From an uncultured Oscillospiraceae bacterium (lineage in GTDB: Bacteria; Bacillota; Clostridia; Oscillospirales; Acutalibacteraceae): 50,220 bases of DNA. Shown piece after piece: positions 41,671 to 49,398 of this stretch. Numbering within the stretch: position 1 is the stretch's first letter; each line of letters opens with the position of its first letter. Made by a program: the position numbers and the translations under genes. The DNA lies in NCBI GenBank assembly GCA_900547305.1, contig URGH01000011.1, positions 1 to 50,220 of the forward strand, given 5' to 3'. Below the pieces are notes generated by a model that was not told where the DNA came from, searched no databases, and saw nothing but the letters and a program-made list of their open reading frames with translations.

Positions 41671-42657
41671 ATGCGGCTGGAAATTTTAAGTGCGTGCCCC
41701 GATTTTATCCGTGATTTTTTAACCTACAACGAAACCATCAAGGGAAAATCCTCAAAATCGGTAGAGCAGTATTATTCCGATTTACGCACGTTTTTCAGGT
41801 ATATTCTGCTTGTCCGCGGTAAAGCGCCGCAGGGTGTTCCGTTTAATAAAATTGATATATCGGGTGCGGATATAGAGCTTGTACGCTCGGTCACCGTTTC
41901 CGACCTTTACGGATTTATGGTATACTGCAAAGAGGAGCTTCGTAACAACACTGCCACCCGCGCCCGAAAAACCTCAACGCTGCGCCTGTTTTTCAAATAT
42001 ATGTCGGTGCAGACGCATAGGCTGGAAAGTAACCCCGCCGACCTTTTAGAGGCGCCTAAAATAAAGCAATCGCTGCCCAAATATTTGTCGCTTGAAGATT
42101 CCCTTGAGCTTTTAAACTCGGTAGACGGCGAAAATGAGCGGCGCGACTACTGCATTTTAACAATATTTTTAAACTGCGGCTTGCGGCTTTCCGAGCTTTG
42201 CGGGCTTAATTTATCCGATATATCATCCGACGGCACTATGACCGTAACGGGTAAAGGCAATAAGGAGCGTATGGTCTACCTTAACGATTCCTGCAAAACG
42301 GCGATAAAGCGCTACCTTGAGGTGCGCCCGCACGAGGGGCTGACGGCAGAGAGCAAAAACGCGCTTTTTATAAGCCGCAACCATAAGCGCATAAGCCCGC
42401 GCACGGTTGAGCACATAGTAACCTCATATATAAAAAAGGCGGGGCTTGACGGCAAGGGACTTTCCACCCACAAGCTGCGCCACACCGCCGCCACGCTTAT
42501 GTATCGGCACGGGCACGTGGATATAAGGGTGCTGAAAGATATTTTAGGTCACGCAAACCTCGGTACAACCCAAATTTACACCCATGTTTCAGATGAGCAG
42601 ATAAAAGCCGCAATCGACTCAAACCCGCTTTCGTCGGTAAGGGATAAAACCAAATGA
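41671..42657 (+). CDS. Tyrosine recombinase XerC/XerD-like
   Basis: A 328-residue integrase-family protein with an N-terminal SAM-like domain (about 10-115) and a complete catalytic set: Arg172 (CGLRLSEL), Lys195 (TGKGNKER), His267 and Arg270 (STHKLRHTAATL), His294 (ILGHANLG) and Tyr303. Size and lack of an excisionase or phage genes nearby suggest a housekeeping Xer protein that resolves chromosome dimers, though a stray integrase cannot be excluded. The ATG at 41671 follows GGCGGTGA by 6 nt. Confidence 0.85.
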   Translation: MRLEILSACPDFIRDFLTYNETIKGKSSKSVEQYYSDLRTFFRYILLVRGKAPQGVPFNKIDISGADIELVRSVTVSDLYGFMVYCKEELRNNTATRARKTSTLRLFFKYMSVQTHRLESNPADLLEAPKIKQSLPKYLSLEDSLELLNSVDGENERRDYCILTIFLNCGLRLSELCGLNLSDISSDGTMTVTGKGNKERMVYLNDSCKTAIKRYLEVRPHEGLTAESKNALFISRNHKRISPRTVEHIVTSYIKKAGLDGKGLSTHKLRHTAATLMYRHGHVDIRVLKDILGHANLGTTQIYTHVSDEQIKAAIDSNPLSSVRDKTK

Positions 42658-42659
42658 CG

Positions 42660-42680
42660 CCGCGGAGCGGTTTTTAATTT
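42660..42680 (+). terminator. Weak terminator after the recombinase gene
   Basis: A 4-bp stem CCGC-GGA-GCGG followed by TTTTT. It is short, so the call is tentative. Confidence 0.35.
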
Positions 42681-42766
42681 AAAATAAAGTTACAATTATT
42701 CATATTTTCGTAATATAAATATTATATTATTGTTTTTAAATAAAAATATTAAGCGAGGGGAAACAA

Positions 42767-43453
42767 ATGCAATATAAAATTCTTATTGTAGACGACGATG
42801 AAAACATTTGCGAGCTTTTACGCCTCTATCTTGAAAAGGACGGATTTGACACCGTGGTTGCGGGCGACGGCGAACAGGCGGTAGAATACGCGACCAAATA
42901 TTCTCCCGACCTTATTTTACTTGATATAATGCTGCCCAAGCTCGACGGCTGGCAGGTTTGCCGCGAGATTCGCAAAACCAGCGAAACGCCGATAATAATG
43001 CTGACGGCAAAGGGCGAGACCTTTGATAAAATATTGGGTTTGGAGCTGGGCGCCGACGATTATGTGAGCAAGCCGTTTGATACGAAAGAGGTAATCGCGA
43101 GAATAAAAGCGGTGCTCAGAAGAACCCACGATAACGACAAGGGCTCGCAGATAAACGAGGTAAGGTACGATAAGCTCCGTATAAATCTTACAAATTATGA
43201 GCTCGAGGTAAACGGCGTTAAAATAGACACGCCGCCCAAGGAACTTGAGCTTATATATCATTTAGCAAGCAATCCCAACAGGGTTTATACAAGGGATCAG
43301 CTGCTTGACGAGGTTTGGGGCTTTGATTACTACGGCGATTCCCGAACGGTGGACGTGCATGTTAAGCGGCTGCGCGAAAAGCTCGAAAACGTTTCCGATG
43401 AATGGTCGCTTAAAACCGTTTGGGGAGTAGGCTATAAATTCGAGGTAAAATAG
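42767..43453 (+). CDS. OmpR/PhoB family response regulator (WalR/CssR-like)
   Basis: A 228-residue regulator with receiver phospho-Asp53 (LILLDIMLPKLDG), MLTAKGE and the winged helix VDVHVKRLREKLE. It is the first gene of a three-gene unit with a histidine kinase (5 bp downstream) and an HtrA protease. That context resembles both WalRK-HtrC and CssRS-HtrA of Bacillus, so a role in envelope or secretion stress is inferred. GCGAGGGG lies 7 nt before the ATG in an AT-rich upstream region. Confidence 0.9.
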   Translation: MQYKILIVDDDENICELLRLYLEKDGFDTVVAGDGEQAVEYATKYSPDLILLDIMLPKLDGWQVCREIRKTSETPIIMLTAKGETFDKILGLELGADDYVSKPFDTKEVIARIKAVLRRTHDNDKGSQINEVRYDKLRINLTNYELEVNGVKIDTPPKELELIYHLASNPNRVYTRDQLLDEVWGFDYYGDSRTVDVHVKRLREKLENVSDEWSLKTVWGVGYKFEVK

Positions 43454-43457
43454 TTTT

Positions 43458-44879
43458 ATGAAGCTCAAGCTTTTCAAAAAGTATTTCTTTACCACCGCGC
43501 TGATAATTATTTTCAGCCTTACGGTAATGATGATGATACTTTCCTTTGTTCTTAACAATTACCTTTCAAGAACAAAATACGAAACGCTCGGGAAATGCTC
43601 TGCCGAAGCGGCGGACTATATAGCCGAAATGGCAGTCGGGGAAATGAAAAAGGACGACCTTTTCAAAACCCTGAACGCGCTTTCTGAGGTATCGGACGTG
43701 GATATTTTTCTTGCCGACAATACGGGTTCGGTGGTGCTTTGCAGCTGTGCGGAGTGGAAAGAAAAGGGCGAATGCTATCACTCGGAGCGCATTATTCCCG
43801 AGGAAGAGCTTACGGTTGATGAAAGCCGCCCCTTTAAGCTGAAAACGCTCAATATATATAAGTCGCCGCATTATGTTGTTTCAAAGCAGATAACAAACGA
43901 AAACGGTGAAACGGTGGGAACCGTTTTCAGCACCGCTCCGCTTTCGTCTATCCGTCGGCTTATGACCACGGTGACAAAACTTTACCTGCTTTCGGCGGCT
44001 ATTCCGCTGGTTATAATGTTTTTTGCGCTTTACGCCATGACATACAGGCTTACAAAGCCGCTTAAACAGATGTCGGAAGCATCAAAGGCAATGGCAAAGG
44101 GCGATTTTTCAAAGCGGATACCGGTAACAAGCGACGACGAAATAGGCGAGCTTGCGGTTTCATTCAATCAGATGACCAATTCGCTGGTTCAGCTTGAGGG
44201 AATGAGAAAGAGCTTTGTCGCGAACGTATCGCACGAGCTTAAAACCCCCATGACCACGATAGGCGGATTTATAGACGGCATACTGGACGGCACTATCGAG
44301 CCCGAACGGCAGCGCTATTATTTGCAGATAGTATCCGATGAGGTTCGCAGGCTTTCCCGCCTTGTTCAGTCAATGCTCAGCATGGCAAAACTGGAATCGG
44401 GCGAGTTTGTATTAAAGCCGGAGCTGTTTGATTTCAGGGAGTTGCTTTGCACGATAGTGGTAAGTCAGGAGCAAAGAATAGAGGCGGCTAAACTTAATAT
44501 TACGGGGCTTGACGAAATTCAAAGCGTTTCGCTTAACGCGGATAAGGACCTTATTCATCAGGTCATATATAATCTGGTGGATAACGCCGTTAAGTTTACA
44601 AACGAGTCGGGCACAATAGATTTTAAGGTAAAAACCGACAGCAAAAAGCTCACCTTTACCATAACAAACACGGGAAAGGGTATTCCCGAAAGCGAACTGC
44701 CGTATGTTTTTGAAAGATTTTACAAGGTGGATAAATCCCGCTCGGCTAACAAAAACAGCACGGGACTCGGGCTTTATATTGTAAAAACAATCGTAAAAGC
44801 GCACGGCGGCAGCATTACGGCGGCAAGCCGGGAAAATAAGTTTACAGCATTCAGCGTTGTGTTACCTCTTAACAATTAA
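43458..44879 (+). CDS. Sensor histidine kinase with extracellular CxC...CxH motif
   Basis: A 473-residue kinase: helix 1 (about 11-33), an extracytoplasmic sensor (34-170), helix 2 (about 172-195), HAMP (196-248), phosphoacceptor His259 in NVSHELKTPMTT, and an ATPase domain with FTITNTGKGIPESEL and GLGLYIVK. The sensor contains Cys95, Cys97, Cys106 and His108 (C-x-C-x8-C-x-H), which could bind a metal or form disulfides. It is encoded 5 bp after its regulator and is followed directly by an htrA-like gene. Confidence 0.92.
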   Translation: MKLKLFKKYFFTTALIIIFSLTVMMMILSFVLNNYLSRTKYETLGKCSAEAADYIAEMAVGEMKKDDLFKTLNALSEVSDVDIFLADNTGSVVLCSCAEWKEKGECYHSERIIPEEELTVDESRPFKLKTLNIYKSPHYVVSKQITNENGETVGTVFSTAPLSSIRRLMTTVTKLYLLSAAIPLVIMFFALYAMTYRLTKPLKQMSEASKAMAKGDFSKRIPVTSDDEIGELAVSFNQMTNSLVQLEGMRKSFVANVSHELKTPMTTIGGFIDGILDGTIEPERQRYYLQIVSDEVRRLSRLVQSMLSMAKLESGEFVLKPELFDFRELLCTIVVSQEQRIEAAKLNITGLDEIQSVSLNADKDLIHQVIYNLVDNAVKFTNESGTIDFKVKTDSKKLTFTITNTGKGIPESELPYVFERFYKVDKSRSANKNSTGLGLYIVKTIVKAHGGSITAASRENKFTAFSVVLPLNN

Positions 44880-44895
44880 GGAGATAGAAATCATT

Positions 44896-46317
44896 ATGGA
44901 CGAGATTTTTGAAAACAAGAATACGGCAGATGAAAACGGAGAGCCGATTGCGGAAGCGCCGGCGGAACCCGTAAATGCAGAGACCCAGCCGGAAAATACC
45001 GCCATGCCCGATATTGCACAGGAAAACGAATTCCAGCCGGAGCAGCCGGAGGTTTCGGGCGCGCCCTACACGGGTGGCAATACGGAAGATTTCACGCCGC
45101 CGAACATTATAAACTATACGCCGGTAAATCCCATTGGCGATTATAAGCCGGTAAGCCGCGGTTTGAAATACTTTGCGGCGGTGCTTGCGGGGGTTGTTCT
45201 TTTAACCGCCGCGTCTGCGGGCGGGTATTTCCTCGGCAGAAGCAGCGTGCGGTCATCGGGTGACGGCAACGCCAAAATAGAGCTTGCCGCAAAGCCCGCC
45301 AAAACCGACGAAAAAACCGCCGCCGAGGTTTACGAAGAGGTTAAACAGTCGGTTGTGGGAATAATGGTTTACAATACCGCGGGGCAAGGCTCGCAGGCAA
45401 GCGGCGTTTTCTACAGCGACGACGGATATATTGTAACCAACGACCATATTTATGCCGAGGTTCCGTCGGCTAAATTTAAAATTTATACCGCCGATAATAA
45501 GGAATACGACGCTAAATATGTTGCGGGCGACCAGGTAAGCGACCTTGCCGTGCTTAAAATTGAGGGCAGCGGCTTTAAGGCGGCGCAGTTCGGCGATTCG
45601 GCGGAGCTTAATTTCGGCGAAAACGTTGTCGCCATAGGCAGACCGAGCGACGCAACCGACGCTTCCAGCATTACAAAGGGTATAATTTCATCCGTCGGCA
45701 GACGCGTCCGCACCACCTCAAACTATTCCGCTAAACTTATTCAGACCGACAGCGCAATAAACCCCGGCAGCTCGGGCGGCGCGCTTGTCAATATGTATTC
45801 GCAGGTGGTGGGAATAACCTCATCAAAGCTTGCGGGAACCGAATATGACGCCGTGGGCTACGCAATACCCACAAGAACGGTGAAGCGCATTGTAAGCGAG
45901 CTTATAAGCAAGGGTAGGGTTGTAAGCCGTGCAAAGCTCGGAATTACCTATACCGCCATAAACTCCGTAACCGCCGAGATTAACGGTTACAGCACGGTAG
46001 GACTGTATGTGGCGTCGGTAGCGGAGGACAGTGACCTGCACGGCAAGGTGAACGAGGGGGACGTTATAACCCAAATCAATAATATTGAGGTAACAAGCGA
46101 CGATATAGTGCTTGATATAATTGAGGATTGCTCCGCCGGAGATACGATTTCCGTAACCGTGGTTACAAAGGCGGGAGCGGAGAAGACCTTTGACGCGGTG
46201 CTTAAAGCCAATACAAGCGAATCAAGCTACAGCACAAAAGCGCCCTCAAGCGATAAGCAGGAGGACAGCAGCTCCTCAAATTCGGGCGGTACATTTAATT
46301 TCCCGTTCGGTGAATAA
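44896..46317 (+). CDS. HtrA/DegP-like membrane-anchored serine protease
   Basis: A 474-residue S1C protease. A roughly 85-residue acidic, Pro-rich cytoplasmic segment leads to one helix (about 91-113), the trypsin-like domain with His184 (VTNDHI), Asp216 (SDLAVLK) and Ser293 (GSSGGAL), and a C-terminal PDZ domain (about 355-440). A Ser/Gly-rich tail ends FNFPFGE. The family degrades or refolds misfolded exported proteins on the outer face of the membrane. It starts 17 bp after the kinase stop, and AAGGAGA precedes the ATG; regulation by the adjacent two-component system is likely. Confidence 0.92.
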   Translation: MDEIFENKNTADENGEPIAEAPAEPVNAETQPENTAMPDIAQENEFQPEQPEVSGAPYTGGNTEDFTPPNIINYTPVNPIGDYKPVSRGLKYFAAVLAGVVLLTAASAGGYFLGRSSVRSSGDGNAKIELAAKPAKTDEKTAAEVYEEVKQSVVGIMVYNTAGQGSQASGVFYSDDGYIVTNDHIYAEVPSAKFKIYTADNKEYDAKYVAGDQVSDLAVLKIEGSGFKAAQFGDSAELNFGENVVAIGRPSDATDASSITKGIISSVGRRVRTTSNYSAKLIQTDSAINPGSSGGALVNMYSQVVGITSSKLAGTEYDAVGYAIPTRTVKRIVSELISKGRVVSRAKLGITYTAINSVTAEINGYSTVGLYVASVAEDSDLHGKVNEGDVITQINNIEVTSDDIVLDIIEDCSAGDTISVTVVTKAGAEKTFDAVLKANTSESSYSTKAPSSDKQEDSSSSNSGGTFNFPFGE

Positions 46318-46320
46318 CCA

Positions 46321-46440
46321 CCAAATTAGATGTTAGATGTTAGATATTAGAAAATACCCCTCAGCCAAATTAGATGTTAGACATTAGAAAGTAGATATTA
46401 GAACCCCCGCTGTTTCGGCAAACCGAAACAGCGGGGGTTA
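46321..46440. repeat. Heptamer repeat plus 17-bp hairpin
   Basis: 46323-46400 consists of TTAGATGTTAGA-type units around AAAATACCCCTCAGCC, the same family as at 85-184. It is followed by a perfect 17-bp stem (46402-46418 with 46423-46439) around CAAA. The stem could terminate both converging genes but has no T-run. Confidence 0.7.
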
Positions 46441-46461
46441 TCTCTGCATGTTTCCGATTAA

Positions 46462-47823
46462 TTATTCCTGCGATTTCAGCATGTTGTACTCGTTTGCTAT
46501 GCTGAACCATGTGTTAAAGCCCACAAGCCCGCTTTGCGGCAGCCCGAAAAGGCGCTGAAAGGTATAAACCGCGTCGCGCGTTTGTGTGCCGTAATACCCC
46601 GTAACGGGAATTTCGGGTATTTCGGGGTATACCCTGCCGATATATGACAGATAGGTTTGAATATCGCTGACGTTTTCGCCCTGCGAGCCCACGCTTAAAA
46701 CATAACCGGGGTATATTTTTGCAAGCCCGCTTTCGTAGCCCGCGGGGAGAGACTGCACGCTTGCGCGGTATTCGCGGTTCAAAATATTCCAAAGCGCGGC
46801 GTTTGCACGGCCTGTTACGGGCAGACCGTAAAAGCGTTGAAAATTCTCTACCGCCTGAACCGTTGCGGGGTCGAATATGCCGTTTACGGTCACGGGGTCA
46901 AGCTCGGGGTTAAGGTAGGCTATAACATCCATATAATATTGCAGCGCCTTGACCGGAAGCCCTTCCATTCCGGCAGAAAGCTCGGGCGCGTAGGGCAGAG
47001 ACGCCTCGCCTATGCTTATGCCCTCGCTTGTAAGCTCGGAAAGCCGTTTCACCCCGTTATAATACCGCTTTATTGTGTACCATGTGGCTTTATCCACCTC
47101 ACCTGTTGCGGGCAGCGAAAATATGCGCTGAAATTCCCGCACCGCATCCTCGGTATCAACGCCGTAAAAACCGTTTTCAAGGCGAATTTTCGGTATTGCG
47201 GGGTAGTTTTGCGCTATTCGGTTAAGCTCGGTTTGTATTACCTTAACGCTGTTGGAGTCGTCCCCCGGGCGGAGCGGCTCGCCGGGGTATGATTCGCCCG
47301 CCGACGTTACGGGTGTATCGGTAAGAATTAAAATATCGTCGCCGTAAAATCTTTTGAGTATTTCAAGCGGGGAAAGCCCCTGCTCGGCAAGAGGAACAGT
47401 GCCCCACTGCGAAAGTCCCGCGCAGGTTGAGGTGGTGCCATTGCAAAATTGGGTGAAAAGCGGCTGAATACTGCCCTCACGTACCACATATTCATCAAAT
47501 ATTTCGTCTACAATATCGTTTATGTTTTCAAAAATATCCCTGTCGGGAACAAAAGCCTGGTCGTACCTTGTGGTGTTGGTTATATCAAAATCATACCCGC
47601 GCGAGCGGTACCACTCGGTGTAAATTCGGTTGAGCGCATAGCTTATAATTGCGTAAATATTCGCGCGCAGTGCGTTTTCGGGCCAGGTAGGGTAAATTTC
47701 GCTTGAGGCGACGTTTTTAATGTAATCAACAAACGGCACCACCACGTTTTGTGCAGCAGAATCGGGCGCGCCGAGGTGCACCGTTATGGTTTCGGGTATT
47801 ACGGGAGCGACTATATTAGGCAT
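46462..47823 (-). CDS. SpoIID-like protein with three peptidoglycan-binding domains
   Basis: A 453-residue protein without signal peptide. Residues about 45-165 match the SpoIID/LytB-type segment (WPENALRANIYAIISYALNR, then the GLSQWGTVPLA stretch). Three PG_binding_1 domains follow (about 190-260, 285-355 and 375-445), each ending in an FQR-F-GLP-type motif. Such proteins without signal peptides occur in endospore formers and may be spore coat/cortex components. It follows a smaller gene by 14 bp, and the pair is preceded by a sigma-K-like promoter, which supports late mother-cell expression. Catalytic activity is not established. Confidence 0.8.
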   Translation of the reverse strand: MPNIVAPVIPETITVHLGAPDSAAQNVVVPFVDYIKNVASSEIYPTWPENALRANIYAIISYALNRIYTEWYRSRGYDFDITNTTRYDQAFVPDRDIFENINDIVDEIFDEYVVREGSIQPLFTQFCNGTTSTCAGLSQWGTVPLAEQGLSPLEILKRFYGDDILILTDTPVTSAGESYPGEPLRPGDDSNSVKVIQTELNRIAQNYPAIPKIRLENGFYGVDTEDAVREFQRIFSLPATGEVDKATWYTIKRYYNGVKRLSELTSEGISIGEASLPYAPELSAGMEGLPVKALQYYMDVIAYLNPELDPVTVNGIFDPATVQAVENFQRFYGLPVTGRANAALWNILNREYRASVQSLPAGYESGLAKIYPGYVLSVGSQGENVSDIQTYLSYIGRVYPEIPEIPVTGYYGTQTRDAVYTFQRLFGLPQSGLVGFNTWFSIANEYNMLKSQE

Positions 47824-47837
47824 AATATTACCCCCTT

Positions 47838-48356
47838 TTAAAGCTCAAACGATGAAAACTCGTTGAAAATAACAGGGTCGGTTCTGCCGCCCGCAACGGC
47901 TTTCGGCAGCATATCCGATTTCTGCACCGATGTAATACCCGAGAACACGGGTATGTTAAGGTGTATGTTATCAAGAAAGCCGTCAGCCGAGACCCGCAGG
48001 TTGTAAAGTGTGTAGGGAAGTGCCGCAGTGTCCGAAGCCATTGATAACGATTTTGGCGGCGCGTCAAGCAAAAATTCCTTTGTTTTGCCGCTTTCGTCGG
48101 TCGCGGCGGAATCCACCACCGTCATATTATCGGGCGAGCCGGTAAAAACCGTAACCCTTGCGTTTTTAACGGGATATATGTTTGCAACCGACGTGACCCA
48201 CGCCGAAAGCCTGCCTTTTTCGGACGGAGCGGGTTTTTCTTCCGTTTCCGTCGGGCTTACATTCATCGCCGCGGCGGGCGCGGATTCGGCGGAAGATATG
48301 CCGCCGTATTTTTCAAGCATTTCTTTTCTGTATTTTTCTATTAAAGATTTATCCAT
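47838..48356 (-). CDS. Uncharacterised protein with carboxypeptidase-regulatory-like fold, spore operon
   Basis: A 172-residue protein. The first 20 residues form a charged helix (MDKSLIEKYRKEMLEKYGG), followed by an Ala/Pro/Ser/Glu linker (about 22-48) and a beta-rich domain from about 50. AWVTSVANIYPVKNARVTVF and YNLRVSADGFLDN resemble carboxypeptidase-regulatory/transthyretin-like beta-sandwiches. There is no signal peptide. It is the first gene of a pair with the SpoIID-like protein and shares its sigma-K-like promoter, so a structural or partner role in the spore is inferred. Confidence 0.65.
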   Translation of the reverse strand: MDKSLIEKYRKEMLEKYGGISSAESAPAAAMNVSPTETEEKPAPSEKGRLSAWVTSVANIYPVKNARVTVFTGSPDNMTVVDSAATDESGKTKEFLLDAPPKSLSMASDTAALPYTLYNLRVSADGFLDNIHLNIPVFSGITSVQKSDMLPKAVAGGRTDPVIFNEFSSFEL

Positions 48357-48374
48357 AGAATATCACCCCGATGA

Positions 48375-48402
48375 TATTTTATGCGGGGGTTGAAAAATAG
48401 GT
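48375..48402 (-). promoter_or_regulatory. Sigma-K-like sporulation promoter
   Basis: On the minus strand AC (48402-48401), 17 bp, CATAAAATA (48383-48375), matching the Bacillus sigma-K pattern AC-N17-CATANNNTA. The start site would lie about 12 nt before the ATG with GGGGTGAT as ribosome site. Sigma-E has a similar -10. Confidence 0.55.
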
Positions 48403-48418
48403 TCTTATGTTATATAAT
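48390..48418 (+). promoter_or_regulatory. Sigma-A promoter of the mutarotase-like gene
   Basis: TTGAAA at 48390-48395, a 17-bp spacer and TATAAT at 48413-48418. It overlaps the divergent sigma-K-like promoter. Confidence 0.75.
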
Positions 48419-48441
48419 CAAATTCAAGGAGTTGGTGAATA

Positions 48442-49287
48442 ATGGTAAATTTAAAAAATAATATTCTGTCGGTTGATATTGATACTCTCGGCGCGGAAAT
48501 AAAGCGCATAACCGTAAACGGCGAGGATAGGCTCTGGAACGGTGACCCCGCGGTATGGCACGGCACGGCGCCGGTGCTTTTCCCTATGTGCGGCGGCCTT
48601 CGCGACGATAAATTCACTCACGGCGGCAAGGAATATCACCTTGCAAAGCACGGCTTTGCCAAAACGATGAATTTTGAGATTGAAAGCAAAACCGAAACCG
48701 CGGCGGTTTTATTGCTTAAAAGCAATGAAGAAACCTTAAAGCAGTTCCCGTGGGAGTTTGAATTCAGAGTAAAATTTGCGCTTGATTTCGGCAGAATAAC
48801 CGTTATATACGATGTTAAGAATTTATCCGACGATACCATGTATATGTCCGTCGGCGCTCATGAAGCGTACGCCTGCCCCGAGGGTATAAAGCAGTACGAC
48901 GTTATTTTTGAGCGCGAGGAAACGCTGAACGCGTGGAATCTTAACGGCAATCTGCTTGACGGCACGGTAACGCCCGTGCTTAAAGAAAGCAGGGTGCTGC
49001 CGCTTTACGAAAAGTATTTCGCGGTGGACGCGCTTGTGTTTAAGGATGTAAAATCGAATTTTGTAACGCTGAGAAACCGCGTTACGGGCAAGAGCGTAAG
49101 CCTTGATTTTACAGACTTTGATTATTTCCTTTTATGGCAAAAGCCGGGTGCGCCCTATATTTGCTTAGAGCCATGGAGCGGTGTGACTCCGCTTGAAAAC
49201 TCAAGCTATGAATTAAAGGAAAAGGACGGTATTACCGCCGTAGAACCCGGTAAAAATTGCGCGTTTACCCATAAAATCTATTTTTAA
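48442..49287 (+). CDS. Aldose 1-epimerase family protein (LacX-like)
   Basis: A 281-residue galactose mutarotase-like beta-sandwich. His70 (KHGFAK) and the His in VGAHEAY match the two catalytic His positions, and the Glu in CLEPWSG the catalytic base. The family interconverts anomers of aldoses, but the LacX-like branch has uncertain substrates. It stands alone with its own promoter; AAGGAG lies 11 nt before the ATG. A link with galE at 6.2 kb is only thematic. Confidence 0.85.
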   Translation: MVNLKNNILSVDIDTLGAEIKRITVNGEDRLWNGDPAVWHGTAPVLFPMCGGLRDDKFTHGGKEYHLAKHGFAKTMNFEIESKTETAAVLLLKSNEETLKQFPWEFEFRVKFALDFGRITVIYDVKNLSDDTMYMSVGAHEAYACPEGIKQYDVIFEREETLNAWNLNGNLLDGTVTPVLKESRVLPLYEKYFAVDALVFKDVKSNFVTLRNRVTGKSVSLDFTDFDYFLLWQKPGAPYICLEPWSGVTPLENSSYELKEKDGITAVEPGKNCAFTHKIYF

Positions 49288-49301
49288 CAAACTTTTCTTC
49301 C

Positions 49302-49317
49302 GAAATTAAACAATTTC
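49302..49317. promoter_or_regulatory. Dyad next to the nifJ -35
   Basis: GAAATT-AAAC-AATTTC ends 3 bp before the -35. A second, longer imperfect dyad (ACTTTTCTTCC 49291-49301 with GGAAGAAAAAAGT) spans the -35. Either could be a regulator site; no family consensus is recognised. Confidence 0.35.
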
Positions 49318-49320
49318 CTG

Positions 49321-49349
49321 TTTACACGGGAAGAAAAAAGTGCTACAAT
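49321..49349 (+). promoter_or_regulatory. Promoter of nifJ
   Basis: TTTACA at 49321-49326, a 17-bp spacer and TACAAT at 49344-49349; the leader is about 45 nt. Confidence 0.78.
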
Positions 49350-49398
49350 ACATAGGTATGGGAATATCTCATTAAATTTATAACAGGAGGAATTTTCA

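Noticed and set aside
41671..42657. Integrase of a prophage or integrative element
   Set aside because: No phage, relaxase or excisionase genes and no attachment repeats flank it; a housekeeping Xer role is simpler.
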